A stretch of DNA of 64,000 bases from JANWXD01 sp037446115 (lineage in GTDB: Bacteria; Acidobacteriota; Terriglobia; Bryobacterales; Bryobacteraceae), in the NCBI GenBank assembly GCA_037446115.1, contig JBBIJF010000003.1:124001-188000 (forward strand), read 5' to 3'. Made by a program: the position numbers and the translations under genes. The notes beneath the pieces were generated by a model. It was not told the origin of the DNA. It made no database searches and was given only the letters and a program-made list of their open reading frames with translations. How positions within the stretch are numbered: the first letter of the stretch is position 1; every line of letters starts with the position of its first letter. This document shows positions 45,878 to 55,131 of the stretch, one piece after another.

Positions 45878-48109
45878 ATGCTCCGCCGGTTCGCGCTTGT
45901 CCTGGTTATCTGCACAGCCTCCGCCGGCGGCGAGACGGTCCGGTTGCGCGGGCTCAAGCAGCACGTCGAGATCCTGCGCGATCGCTGGGGCGTGCCCCAC
46001 ATCTATGCCCGCACGCAGGCGGACCTGTTTTTTGCGCAAGGCTACATGGCCGCCCGCGACCGGTTGTGGCAGATGGACCTGTGGCGGCGGATCGGCACCG
46101 GCGAACTTTCCGAAATTCTCGGTCCCGCCGCGCTCGAACGCGACCGGCTGGCGCGTGCGTTCCGCTTCCGCGGCGACTGGAACGCGGAGTGGTCCAGCTA
46201 CGCCCCCGACGCCCGGGAGATCGTGGAGGCGTTTGTCTCCGGCATTAACGCCTACATTGACTCGCTGCGCGGCCGGCGGCCGCTGGAATTCCGCGTCGGA
46301 GGCTACGATCCGGAACCCTGGCGTCCCCAGGACGTCGTGGCCCGGATTGCGGGCCTGCTGATGACGCGGAATCTTGTGAGCGAAGTGCGCCGGGCAGAAG
46401 ACGCCCGCCGCTTTGGTCTGGAGACGGTCGAGCGATACATGCCCCCGGATCCGTTCGTCCGGCTCGAGATTCCCCACGGGCTGGACTTGGCCGACATCAC
46501 AGGCGAGATCCTGCGCGCTTACACGGAAGCAACGGGCCCGCCTCGTTTCCCGGAGACGGAGGGAAGCAACAACTGGGTCGTGGACGGAACTCTCTCGAGC
46601 ACCGGAAAGCCGCTGCTTGCCAACGACCCCCACCGCCCCGTTCAGATCCCTTCGCTGCGCAAGACGGTGCACCTGGTGGGCCCTGGCTGGAACGCCATCG
46701 GCGCAGGGGAGCCGGCCCTTCCGGGGATCGCTCTCGGTCACAACGAGTACGTCGCCTTCGGCTTTACCATCGCGGCGATTGATCAGCAGGATCTGTACGT
46801 AGAGCGACTCAATCCCGAAAACTCTGACGAGTACTTCTACCGCGGCCGGTGGCGGCGCATCGAGATCCAACGCGAGACTGTCACAGTCAAAGGCCGCTCT
46901 GCGCCTCAGGTGGTGGAGTTGCGGTACACAGTGCACGGCCCCCTGATTTCCGAAGACCGTTCGCGGCACCGAGCCTACGCGCTGCGCTGGGTCGGAACCG
47001 AGCCGGGAACCGCCGGATACCTGGCCGGCCTTTCCGTCGCGCGAGCGCGAAACTGGGGCGAGTTTTTTGCGGCGCTCGAGCGCTGGAAAGTGCCGCCCGA
47101 AAACATGCTTTATGCCGACACGGCCGGTAATATCGGCTGGCAGGTCGCGGGGCTCACCCCCATACGCTCCAACTGGTCGGGGCTTTTTCCCGTGCCGGGG
47201 CATGCGGGTGAATACGAGTGGGCGGGCTTCCGCCGGCTCGACGAGCTCCCGCGCCTGTTCAATCCCTCCGCGCATTTCATCGCCACTGCCAATCACAACA
47301 TCCTGCCGCCCGGGTTCAAGATTCCGCTCGGCTACGAGTGGGCGCCGCCGTTCCGCTTTCAGCGCATCCAGGAGGTGCTGTCGAGGGGCGGGAAGTTTAC
47401 GGTTTCGGATTTCGAGCGGCTCCAGCAGGACGTCGTCTCGATCCCGGCAAGGCGGTTTCAGGATATCCTGCGGCGCGCGAATCTGCACCTCTCCGGTCGC
47501 AAAGCCGAAATTCTGCGGCGTATCCTCGGCTGGGACGCGGCGCTTGCGGCGGATTCTATGGAGGCCCTGATTTACGAGGTCTGGCTCGCGAAGCTCCCGG
47601 AAACCGTGTTCGGCCCTGAGCTGGGCAGCCGCATCAGTCTGGCGTCGCTGCTGTCGGAGCTGGAGAAGAATCCCCAAGCACGAGCGCTCGAGGCTGCCCT
47701 CGAGGCGGCGTTAGGCGAAATCGAATCGCGTTTCGGCGCGGACGAGTCGGCCTGGCGCTGGGGGCGGCTGCACGTGGTCGAATTCCGCCATCCTTTGGGT
47801 GTCGCGGCCTGGCGCCGCGGCCCGTTCGAGAGGCCGGGTGATGCTCATACCGTCAACGCCACCTCGGGCCCTTCCTTTCGCCAGACGGGCGGCGCTTCTT
47901 ACCGTCAGATCTTCGACCTCAGCAACTGGGACCGGTCCGTCGCCACCAACGTTCCCGGCGAGTCCGGCGACCCCGCAAGCCGGCACTACGACGACTTGAT
48001 CGGCGAATGGCTTGCGGGCAAGTACCATCCGTTACCTTTTTCCCGCCCGGCCGTCGAAGCCGCTGCCGTGGAGAGGATCATGTTGGTTCCGTCCGGGGAA
48101 GGGAACTGA
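45878..48109 (+). CDS. Penicillin acylase family (S45) amidohydrolase
   Basis: A 743-residue Ntn hydrolase precursor with a signal peptide (to about residue 20). Such enzymes cut themselves into alpha and beta chains; the new N-terminal Ser is the nucleophile, here Ser230 in E-G-S-N-N-W-V-V-D-G. The alpha chain shows D-x-W-G-V-P-H-I-Y-A and Q-G-Y-M-A-A-x-D-R-L-W-Q-M-D; the beta chain has A-N-D-P-H, H-G-P-L-I and N-H-N-I-L-P. Relatives cleave penicillins, acyl-homoserine lactones or other amides; the native substrate cannot be told. The last 15 codons lie in the left copy of a direct repeat. Confidence 0.9.
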   Translation: MLRRFALVLVICTASAGGETVRLRGLKQHVEILRDRWGVPHIYARTQADLFFAQGYMAARDRLWQMDLWRRIGTGELSEILGPAALERDRLARAFRFRGDWNAEWSSYAPDAREIVEAFVSGINAYIDSLRGRRPLEFRVGGYDPEPWRPQDVVARIAGLLMTRNLVSEVRRAEDARRFGLETVERYMPPDPFVRLEIPHGLDLADITGEILRAYTEATGPPRFPETEGSNNWVVDGTLSSTGKPLLANDPHRPVQIPSLRKTVHLVGPGWNAIGAGEPALPGIALGHNEYVAFGFTIAAIDQQDLYVERLNPENSDEYFYRGRWRRIEIQRETVTVKGRSAPQVVELRYTVHGPLISEDRSRHRAYALRWVGTEPGTAGYLAGLSVARARNWGEFFAALERWKVPPENMLYADTAGNIGWQVAGLTPIRSNWSGLFPVPGHAGEYEWAGFRRLDELPRLFNPSAHFIATANHNILPPGFKIPLGYEWAPPFRFQRIQEVLSRGGKFTVSDFERLQQDVVSIPARRFQDILRRANLHLSGRKAEILRRILGWDAALAADSMEALIYEVWLAKLPETVFGPELGSRISLASLLSELEKNPQARALEAALEAALGEIESRFGADESAWRWGRLHVVEFRHPLGVAAWRRGPFERPGDAHTVNATSGPSFRQTGGASYRQIFDLSNWDRSVATNVPGESGDPASRHYDDLIGEWLAGKYHPLPFSRPAVEAAAVERIMLVPSGEGN

Positions 48110-48175
48110 AGCTGCCTGTCTCGAGCCCGCAGCACCTGCAGGAGCACGAGGCGGAACTTCTCCATCTCTGCGGCT
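48064..48175. repeat. Left copy of an imperfect ~111-bp direct repeat
   Basis: 112 bp that align to 49542-49652 with one single-base gap and nine mismatches; the last 52 bases are identical. The left 46 bases are the true 3' end of the penicillin acylase gene. The right part is a non-coding copy of the aminotransferase gene's final codons (minus-strand E-M-E-K-F-R-L-V-L-L-Q-V-L), with its stop codon changed to CGA. Confidence 0.92.
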
Positions 48176-48318
48176 CCAGGGTCGGGTCGCCTAGGTGAGG
48201 CGCCCCGCGGATGGTGGCGCGTATTCGCAACAGATCCAGCCCTCGGCATGCTCGATCCGGCTTCCGGTGTTTCTGGAGAACCCCAAGCGGCCCTACCCTG
48301 GATGCTTTCGGGCTGCCG

Positions 48319-48909
48319 TTACTTAGCGCGTCCCAGCAGTTGCTCCAGTTCGCGTTTCTCTGCGGCCAGCTTCGCTGACGCCTTCCAGTTCAGAAGTGCG
48401 ATTCCAGCCCCGGCCGCGAGCATGAATCCCGTCATGGCCAAGCCGAGCACCGTCGCGTGATCGGCGCCAAGACTGGAGATTAGAAGTCCTATCGTCAACG
48501 GCAGCACGTACCACGCCCACGCGGTCCTGGTCAGCAGGATCTGGCGTTCGTACTTGACCAGTAACGCTTCCTCGTAGGCCTTGCCCGAGGACTCCGGCAA
48601 AGGGGCCTGCCTGGATCGCTGCATGAGCCACAGGAACCCTGTAATCCACAGGGCACTGAGGCTCACGATGCTGTGACCGATCTGCTGGAGCGGCGTCCGC
48701 GCATTCCACGCAAACACCGCAAACGTCACGGCGACGATAATACACGCCGCGTACTCGCGGACATTCCGCCAATAGATAATTCGCTCAAATTCTCTTTTGC
48801 GTCTTTCAACCAGTTCCATGATTCCACGCACCTCCTTGTCAGAACTCGGCGGCTCCAGCCGCTGCCAGAGCCGGTACAGCTCGTCGTTGCGTTCCAAGCT
48901 TGTGCTCAC
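48319..48909 (-). CDS. Four-helix membrane protein, probable partner of the ECF sigma factor
   Basis: A 196-residue protein from GTG 48909, overlapping the sigma-factor stop by four bases. The N-terminal 50 residues are helical and charged (E-L-Y-R-L-W-Q-R-L, E-L-V-E-R-R-K-R-E-F-E-R) and would lie in the cytoplasm; two pairs of membrane helices follow (about 55-72, 82-98, 130-150, 154-175), ending in a short basic/acidic helix. No ZAS (HxxxCxxC) motif is present. Gene order and coupling suggest an anti-sigma or signalling role, but this is inference. Confidence 0.7.
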   Translation of the reverse strand: MSTSLERNDELYRLWQRLEPPSSDKEVRGIMELVERRKREFERIIYWRNVREYAACIIVAVTFAVFAWNARTPLQQIGHSIVSLSALWITGFLWLMQRSRQAPLPESSGKAYEEALLVKYERQILLTRTAWAWYVLPLTIGLLISSLGADHATVLGLAMTGFMLAAGAGIALLNWKASAKLAAEKRELEQLLGRAK

Positions 48910-49451
48910 GACCTCACCGTCCTCGCTTTGGCGTTTTGTAGCTGATCGGCCAACTTCTGCCTGATTCTTGACAGGCGCACCGTCACGTTGCTCCGCGTTA
49001 GACCCGTAACCGCCTCGATCTCTGCCGTCGAGAGGCCCTCAAGGTAGAGCAGCACCAGGCGTCGGTCCTCGAAAGGCAGCTCCCGAACCAAACGCTGAAG
49101 CATCTGCTGCTTTTGCACTTCGGCCACCCGGGATTCCGTGTCGCCGCCGCTTGGAAGGTCCGTCTCGCCCCTGACTGGCCGCTCCCGCTCGACTCGCCTG
49201 CGCGCCTTGGCCGCAAATGTCAGGGCAATGTTGTGCGCGATCCGGTATAGCCACGTCCGCTCGCTGCACTCGCCTCGAAAGCGCGCCAGCGCAGTCCAGA
49301 GCGCCAAGGCAATTTCCTGAAACAGATCCTCGCTCTCGGCGTGGCCCTCGCAGTAGGAATGGCACAGGCGGCGCAACGCGGGCTCGTATTTTTCGAGCAA
49401 CGCCACGTAGCACTCTCGATAGCTCCTTTCCGCACCCACTTTCGCCCTCAC
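48906..49451 (-). CDS. ECF-type RNA polymerase sigma factor
   Basis: A 181-residue sigma-70-family factor with only regions 2 and 4. Region 2 (about 20-85) has the Y-E-P-A-L-R-R-L start, D-L-F-Q-E-I-A-L-A-L-W and R-T-W-L-Y-R-I-A-H-N; region 4 (about 120-172) has L-P-F-E-D-R-R-L-V-L-L-Y-L-E-G-L-S-T-A-E-I-E-A-V-T-G in pieces and S-N-V-T-V-R-L-S-R-I. Start GTG 49451, or GTG 49439, which has GAGGG five bases before it. ECF factors are usually held by a membrane partner; the next gene is such a candidate. Confidence 0.92.
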   Translation of the reverse strand: MRAKVGAERSYRECYVALLEKYEPALRRLCHSYCEGHAESEDLFQEIALALWTALARFRGECSERTWLYRIAHNIALTFAAKARRRVERERPVRGETDLPSGGDTESRVAEVQKQQMLQRLVRELPFEDRRLVLLYLEGLSTAEIEAVTGLTRSNVTVRLSRIRQKLADQLQNAKARTVRS

Positions 49452-49541
49452 TGCAGGTAGTCAGCTTTCCGCTGATTTTGCTACAGCCGATTTTTCCGGC
49501 AGCCATTGCGACAGCGCCACCGGCCACGGGCAGCCGGGGTT

Positions 49542-49652
49542 TGCCGTGGAGGGATCGTGCTGGTTCCGTTCGGGCAAGGGAAGTGCAACTGCCTGGCTCA
49601 AGCCCGCAGCACCTGCAGGAGCACGAGGCGGAACTTCTCCATCTCTGCGGCT
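49542..49652. repeat. Right copy of the imperfect ~111-bp direct repeat
   Basis: 111 bp matching 48064-48175. Its right 55 bases are the true 3' end of the aminotransferase gene (stop TGA at 49598-49600, minus strand); its left part is a non-coding copy of the penicillin acylase gene end and carries the single-base gap and most of the mismatches. Confidence 0.92.
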
Positions 49653-50710
49653 GTGCCGATGCTCACGCGCATCATCCGGTCCAGGGGCGGGAACGGCCGT
49701 CCCGGCGCCACGCCCCTGCGGTACATCGCGGGGAGTACTTCCCGGACGTCGCGCCCGACGTCAATCATCACGAAGTTGGCCTGCGATTCGATGAAGCCGA
49801 AGCCCTGCTGCTTGAGCCACGCGTACAACTCGCTCCGTAAGCGGGCAACGCGTGCGCGCCGTTCCGGGATCAGCGTCGCTTTCTCTTCGAGAGCCGCCAG
49901 CACGCCTCGTGCGCTCACGATCGAGATCACGTTGTCGCGGAACGGCTCCATGCGCCGGATCAACTCCGGCCTGGCGCAGCCGAAGCCCACGCGCAGCCCG
50001 GCCATGCCGTAAATCTTCGAGAACGTGCGGGCCACGATCACGTCCTTGCCCTCCTGCACGTACGTCAGCGCGCTGGCCAGATCCGGGCTGTCCCCGAAGT
50101 GGATGTAGGCCTCGTCCACCAAAACCACCGTGTTGGCCGGCAAATTCCTCACCAGCCACTCGACTTCGCTCTTCGGCGTCACCGCCCCTGTGGGGTTGTT
50201 CGGGTTACATAGATAGAGCAGCCCCCCTCCGGCTTTGGCGGCGGCGGCAGCCATCTGCCGGACGTCGGCGGCGTAGCGCTCCGTGAGCGGGACGCGAATC
50301 ACCGATCGTCCGAGCGCGCGGGCGATCGCGTCCGGCGCCTCGAAGGTGGGCCACATCGTGATCAGCGGACGGTCCGGGGCTGTGAAGGCGTCAATGGCCG
50401 CATGGAGGATCTCGCTCGAGCCGGCGCCTACCAGGACCTGCTCCCGGTCCAGCCCCTCGCTGCGTGCCACGGCGGCGTAGAATTCGCCGAACTCCTGATA
50501 GTGGTAGCGCCAGCACTGCGGCAGCATCTCTCGCATGGCCTCGACCGCCTTCGGGCAGGGGCCGTCGGGGTTTTCGTTGGCGTTCAGCCAGACCATGTCG
50601 CGCCCGAGCTCGCCGCGCACCAGCGCCCGTTGCGCCAGGGCCCGCTCGCTCCAGACTCCCGCGCCCGCAGTCGCCCCGACCGTCTGCACAAAAACGCGTC
50701 GTGAGATCAT
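49598..50710 (-). CDS. Histidinol-phosphate aminotransferase-like enzyme with Tat-type signal
   Basis: A 370-residue class I/II PLP aminotransferase of the HisC group. L-N-A-N-E-N-P-D-G-P near residue 42, A-G-S-S-E-I-L near residue 96, C-N-P-N-N-P-T-G at 168-175, V-D-E-A-Y near residue 198, and F-S-K-I-Y-G-M-A-G with Schiff-base Lys232. The N-terminus is unusual for the family: S-R-R-V-F-V-Q followed by an Ala/Gly-rich stretch and A-L-A-Q, a twin-arginine signal with cleavage site near residue 27, so it is probably exported folded with PLP. No other his gene is nearby. The true substrate is thus open. Confidence 0.87.
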   Translation of the reverse strand: MISRRVFVQTVGATAGAGVWSERALAQRALVRGELGRDMVWLNANENPDGPCPKAVEAMREMLPQCWRYHYQEFGEFYAAVARSEGLDREQVLVGAGSSEILHAAIDAFTAPDRPLITMWPTFEAPDAIARALGRSVIRVPLTERYAADVRQMAAAAAKAGGGLLYLCNPNNPTGAVTPKSEVEWLVRNLPANTVVLVDEAYIHFGDSPDLASALTYVQEGKDVIVARTFSKIYGMAGLRVGFGCARPELIRRMEPFRDNVISIVSARGVLAALEEKATLIPERRARVARLRSELYAWLKQQGFGFIESQANFVMIDVGRDVREVLPAMYRRGVAPGRPFPPLDRMMRVSIGTAAEMEKFRLVLLQVLRA

Positions 50711-50743
50711 GGCCGTGCTCCCGTCCGCCGCGGCGGACTGTTC

Positions 50744-50749
50744 TACAAT
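50744..50749 (+). promoter_or_regulatory. TACAAT -10-like hexamer before the methyltransferase gene
   Basis: TACAAT ends 11 bases before the GTG at 50761, giving a leader of about five bases at most. No ribosome site is seen. Confidence 0.35.
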
Positions 50750-50760
50750 CTTCCTACACT

Positions 50761-51585
50761 GTGGGCGTACACGTTGACGAGGAGCGCCGCTTTTTCGACG
50801 AATTCTACCGCCGTCTGCTTTCCTGCCCCGACCATGCTTTGATCGGCGATCTTGCCGCCTTCCGGCGCTTTTTGGACGATCCGCAACATCCCTTTTTCGA
50901 ACGCCGCCGCCTTTATGCAGCCGCGCTGGAGCGCCTCCTGGAGACGCCCGTCCGCGGCCTGAACGTTCTGGACTACGGCTGCGGTCCGGGCGACTGGGGC
51001 GTCATGCTGGCCACCGAGGGAGCCAACGTGACGCTGCTCGACCTGTCGCCGGCCGCGGTTGAACTTGGCTTGCGGCGGGCCCGTGCCAACGGCGTGGCGC
51101 ACCGCGTTCGCGGAATTGCCCGCGACGCCTCCGACTTGAGCTGCTTTCGGGATGGTGAGTTCGATCTCGTCTTCGCCGGCGCCGCGCTCCATCACACGCT
51201 CAAGTACCCAAACAGCCTGGAAGAACTCGCCCGTGTGGTCAAAGCGGGAGGCCGTCTGGTGCTCGCCGAGACCTACGGCAACAACCCGCTGTTAAACCTT
51301 GCGCGGCGCCTCCGTGCTCGCTGGAGCCGGGAACCCGCCGAACAGGGCGAAGAAATCGTCATCAGCGATCGCGAAATTGCGCAGCTCCGCCGCTACTTCT
51401 CCTCCGTAGAGATCCAGCCCCTCAACCTGCTCGCCATGGCGAAGCGGCTGTGCCGGGGTCATTTCGGCAGCTCTGCGGTGCGGGCGACTCTCGGTGTGCT
51501 GGAGGCCGCCGATGAGTTGCTCCTGAAGTGGTGGCCCGGGCTGCGGCGCTACTGCGGGGAAGTCGTGATCGCGGCGCGGAAGTAG
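50761..51585 (+). CDS. Class I SAM-dependent methyltransferase
   Basis: A 274-residue protein from GTG 50761; the open frame further upstream overlaps the aminotransferase. SAM-binding motif V-L-D-Y-G-C-G-P-G-D-W near residue 68, acidic D-L-S-P-A-A-V-E after strand 2, and F-D-L-V-F-A-G-A-A-L-H-H after strand 4, as in methyltransferase type 11/UbiE-like proteins. The C-terminal part (about 200-274) is helical and may bind the acceptor, possibly a lipid. Convergent with frr, 10 bp apart. Confidence 0.85.
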   Translation: MGVHVDEERRFFDEFYRRLLSCPDHALIGDLAAFRRFLDDPQHPFFERRRLYAAALERLLETPVRGLNVLDYGCGPGDWGVMLATEGANVTLLDLSPAAVELGLRRARANGVAHRVRGIARDASDLSCFRDGEFDLVFAGAALHHTLKYPNSLEELARVVKAGGRLVLAETYGNNPLLNLARRLRARWSREPAEQGEEIVISDREIAQLRRYFSSVEIQPLNLLAMAKRLCRGHFGSSAVRATLGVLEAADELLLKWWPGLRRYCGEVVIAARK

Positions 51586-51595
51586 GCGCCGTTCT

Positions 51596-52195
51596 TTACT
51601 TCAACTCCAGAATCTCTTTTTCTTTGACCTTGGAGGCCTGCTCGATCTTCTGCGTGTAGGTGTCGGTGAGCTTCTGAATCTCATCGAGCGCCCGCCGCTC
51701 CTCGTCTTCGCTGATCACCTTGTCCTTCAGCAGCTTCTTGATGGCTTCGTTGGCGTCCCGGCGGATGTTGCGCACCGCCACCCGGTGCTCCTCGGTGATG
51801 GCGTGAAGATGTTTGACCAGCTCGCGCCGCCGCTCCTCGGTAAGCGGAGGGATCGGGATGCGGATGACTTTGCCGTCGTTCATCGGATTCAGCCCCAGAT
51901 CCGAGGCGCGGATGGCTTTTTCGATGGCTCCGATCTGGGACACGTCCCAGGGTTGAACCGTGATCAGCGAGGGCTCCGGCACGTGGAGGGTGGCGAGCTG
52001 GTTGAGCGGCGTGGGCGTGCCGTAGTAGTCCACGCGGATGGGATCGAGCAGGCTCACCGATGCCCGCCCGGTGCGGATTCCAGCCATTTCGTGCTGGAGG
52101 TCGCTCAGGGCTTTCTCCATCCGCGCCCTCGCGTTGGCTTCGATCTCCTTGACCGATGGAAAAGTCTGGCCGGCGGCCGGCTGCCCTTGCTTCAT
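51596..52195 (-). CDS. frr: Ribosome recycling factor
   Basis: Splits post-termination ribosomes together with EF-G. The 199-residue protein contains the standard RRF sequence from about residue 16: M-E-K-A-L-S-D-L, I-R-T-G-R-A-S-V-S-L-L-D, Y-Y-G-T-P-T-P-L-N-Q-L-A, I-R-I-P-I-P-P-L-T-E-E-R-R. About 12 extra residues precede the usual start; the ATG at 52195 has gaggga-type sequence upstream and is kept. It is the last gene of the rplM-rpsI-rpsB-tsf-pyrH-frr run, 32 bp after pyrH. Confidence 0.96.
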   Translation of the reverse strand: MKQGQPAAGQTFPSVKEIEANARARMEKALSDLQHEMAGIRTGRASVSLLDPIRVDYYGTPTPLNQLATLHVPEPSLITVQPWDVSQIGAIEKAIRASDLGLNPMNDGKVIRIPIPPLTEERRRELVKHLHAITEEHRVAVRNIRRDANEAIKKLLKDKVISEDEERRALDEIQKLTDTYTQKIEQASKVKEKEILELK

Positions 52196-52227
52196 AAAGC
52201 TCCCTCCTGTCTTCGGAAACCGGGGGC

Positions 52228-52932
52228 TCAGGCGTGGATCAGCGTGCCCACGGTTTCACCCATCGAAATACGCATTATATTTCCCGGCTCGGTGAGATTG
52301 AAAACCACGATAGGAAGACCGTTATCGCGGCACATGGCGATGGAGGCGGCATCCATCACCTTCAAGCCGCGCGCCAGGACTTCCTGAAACGAGATCTGCC
52401 GAAACAGGACGGCGTCCGGGTGTTGCTCCGGGTCCTTGTCGAACACCCCTGCGACCCGGGTCCCTTTGGCGAGCAGCTCCGCCTGGATCTCCAGTGCGCG
52501 AAGCGCCGCCGCCGTATCCGTAGACACGTACGGGTTGGAGGTCCCTCCGGCGAAAATCACCACGCGCCCCTTTTCCAGGTGTCGCAGCGCTCGCGCCGCC
52601 GAGTGCGGCTCCGCGATGCGCGGCATCTCGATCGCCGAGAGGACCCGCGCCGGCACGCCCGCGGCCTCCACTGCGTCGGCCAGCGCCAGGGCGTTGATCA
52701 CGGTCGCCAGCATGCCCATGGTGTCCGCCGTCACGCGCCGGACCTCTCGAGCCGCCACACCCCGGATAAAGTTCCCCCCGCCGATCACGACGCCGAGCTG
52801 GATGCCCGCGCGGGCAACCTCCGTGAGTTCGCCGGCTAGAGCTACCGCACGCTCTGCGCTGAAACCCCTGCCGTCCGGACCGGCCACCGCCTCGCCGCTC
52901 AGCTTGAGCAGGATCCGCCGGTAGCGCGCCAC
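52228..52932 (-). CDS. pyrH: UMP kinase
   Basis: Phosphorylates UMP to UDP. At 234 residues the length is normal for the bacterial hexameric enzyme. K-L-S-G-E-A near residue 9, G-G-G-N-F-I-R-G near residue 50, D-T-M-G-M-L-A-T-V-I-N near residue 70 and N-P-Y-V-S-T-D-T-A-A-A-L-R near residue 135 are the family hallmarks. Located 13 bp after tsf in the classic order. Confidence 0.96.
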   Translation of the reverse strand: MARYRRILLKLSGEAVAGPDGRGFSAERAVALAGELTEVARAGIQLGVVIGGGNFIRGVAAREVRRVTADTMGMLATVINALALADAVEAAGVPARVLSAIEMPRIAEPHSAARALRHLEKGRVVIFAGGTSNPYVSTDTAAALRALEIQAELLAKGTRVAGVFDKDPEQHPDAVLFRQISFQEVLARGLKVMDAASIAMCRDNGLPIVVFNLTEPGNIMRISMGETVGTLIHA

Positions 52933-52945
52933 GCCTCTGTCCTCG

Positions 52946-53596
52946 TCAGGCCTGCGGCACCGAGACGCCGGCCGGTGACTGTGCTTCCGGCTCCGGCTGC
53001 GAATCGCCTACCTTGAAACGCACAAAGCGCGAAACCGTGATGTTTTCTCCGATCTTGGCGATCTTGGTTTTGATCAGATCTCCCACCGTGAGCGAGTTGT
53101 CTTTGATGAACGGCTGATCGTACAGGCAGACCTCTTCAAAGAACTTGGCCAGCCGCCCTTCCACGATCTTGTCGGCCACATGCGGCGGCTTGCCTTCGGC
53201 CAGCACCCGCGCGCGCTGGATCTCCCGCTCCTTTTCCACCACCTCCGCCGGCACGTCCTCGCGCCGGATGTATTTGGGATCCGCCGCCGCCACCTGCATG
53301 GCGATGTCGTGCACCAGCTCGCGGAACTCTTCGGTGCGGGCCACAAAGTCGGTCTCGCAGTTCACTTCCACGAGCACTCCGATCTGCGAGCCGGCATGAA
53401 TGTAGCTGCCGATCAGGCCCTGCTTCGTGCTGCGGCTGGCCTTCTTGGCAGCCGAGGCGAGGCCCCATTTGCGCAGCACCACCACGGCCTCCTCCATGTC
53501 GCCTCCGGTCTCCTGGAGCGCTTTCTTACACTCCAGAATCCCCGCGCCGGTACGCTCGCGGAGCTGTTTCACCATTTGCGCAGTGATTTCCGCCAT
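52946..53596 (-). CDS. tsf: Elongation factor Ts
   Basis: Exchanges GDP for GTP on EF-Tu. ATG 53596 (A-E-I-T-A-Q-M-V) is chosen, with AGGAAG upstream; five extra open codons precede it. The 216-residue product is a short-type EF-Ts: UBA domain with L-R-E-R-T-G-A-G-I-L-E-C-K-K-A-L, then C-E-T-D-F-V-A-R-T-E-E-F in the core and L-Y-D-Q-P-F-I-K-D near the end. Follows rpsB by 53 bp. Confidence 0.95.
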   Translation of the reverse strand: MAEITAQMVKQLRERTGAGILECKKALQETGGDMEEAVVVLRKWGLASAAKKASRSTKQGLIGSYIHAGSQIGVLVEVNCETDFVARTEEFRELVHDIAMQVAAADPKYIRREDVPAEVVEKEREIQRARVLAEGKPPHVADKIVEGRLAKFFEEVCLYDQPFIKDNSLTVGDLIKTKIAKIGENITVSRFVRFKVGDSQPEPEAQSPAGVSVPQA

Positions 53597-53649
53597 CGCT
53601 TCCTGTCTCAATCCCTTCCTCGTTGTTGGTGTGAGTTGCGGAGGCGCCC

Positions 53650-54582
<933 letters not shown>

Positions 54583-54718
54583 ACTGCCTCCTTGATCGTC
54601 GCCTGTGATATCCCCGTGCGCGGCCCAAAGCGAAATTTGCGCACGGCAAATGCAGCCGCAAGCGAAGGCGCAGCCCCGGCGCTGCACCGCCGCCGGCCGG
54701 CTGCTCCGGATCGCATGA

Positions 54719-55114
54719 TTACCGCTTGGAGAATTGGAACCGCTTGCGCGCGCCCTTCTGCCCGTACTTCTTCCGCTCGTGTTTGCGCGGATCGCGGGTC
54801 AGAAAGCCGAGCTCCTTCAGTTTGGCGCGCAGTTCCGCGTTGAATTCCACCAGCGCCCGCGCAATTCCCAGTCGCGCCGCGCCGGCCTGCCCGCTGATGC
54901 CCCCTCCGTCGGCCAGAATCACCACGTCGAACTTGTCGGCCGTCTCCGTCGCCAGCAGCGGCTGCCGCACGACCGTGCGCGTCGCCTCGGTGGGGAAATA
55001 CTCTTCAAACGGGCGGTGATTGACGGTGATCTGCCCTTTGCCCGGCCGCAAAAACACTCGCGCCACCGCCGACTTCCGCCGGCCTGTTCCCAGATACTGT
55101 ACCAGTGTCGCCAC
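54719..55114 (-). CDS. rpsI: Ribosomal protein S9
   Basis: 131-residue small-subunit protein. Y-L-G-T-G-R-R-K-S-A-V-A-R-V, G-G-G-I-S-G-Q-A-G-A-A-R-L-G-I-A-R-A-L and the basic C-terminus ending G-A-R-K-R-F-Q-F-S-K-R, which reaches the P-site, are all present. Follows rplM by 17 bp; rpsB comes 136 bp downstream. Confidence 0.96.
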   Translation of the reverse strand: MATLVQYLGTGRRKSAVARVFLRPGKGQITVNHRPFEEYFPTEATRTVVRQPLLATETADKFDVVILADGGGISGQAGAARLGIARALVEFNAELRAKLKELGFLTRDPRKHERKKYGQKGARKRFQFSKR

Positions 55115-55131
55115 GCGCTCCGTCCTCTTTC

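Larger units (their letters stand above)
48176..49541. other. Inserted regulatory cassette between direct repeats
   Basis: A 1366-bp segment bounded by the two direct repeats. It encodes only an ECF sigma factor and a coupled membrane protein, both on the minus strand. I see no transposase, integrase or terminal inverted repeats. Because each flanking repeat contains the 3' ends of both outer genes, the simplest reading is that the segment entered a formerly contiguous acylase/aminotransferase junction with duplication of about 111 bp. Confidence 0.65.

Noticed and set aside
47986..48249. Minus-strand open frame ending with aminotransferase-like residues
   Set aside because: It is the dead copy of the aminotransferase end within the left repeat, lacking the rest of the gene and its stop.
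48176..49541. Insertion sequence or integron cassette
   Set aside because: No transposase, integrase, terminal inverted repeats or attC-like fold was seen, so I describe it only as an inserted cassette.
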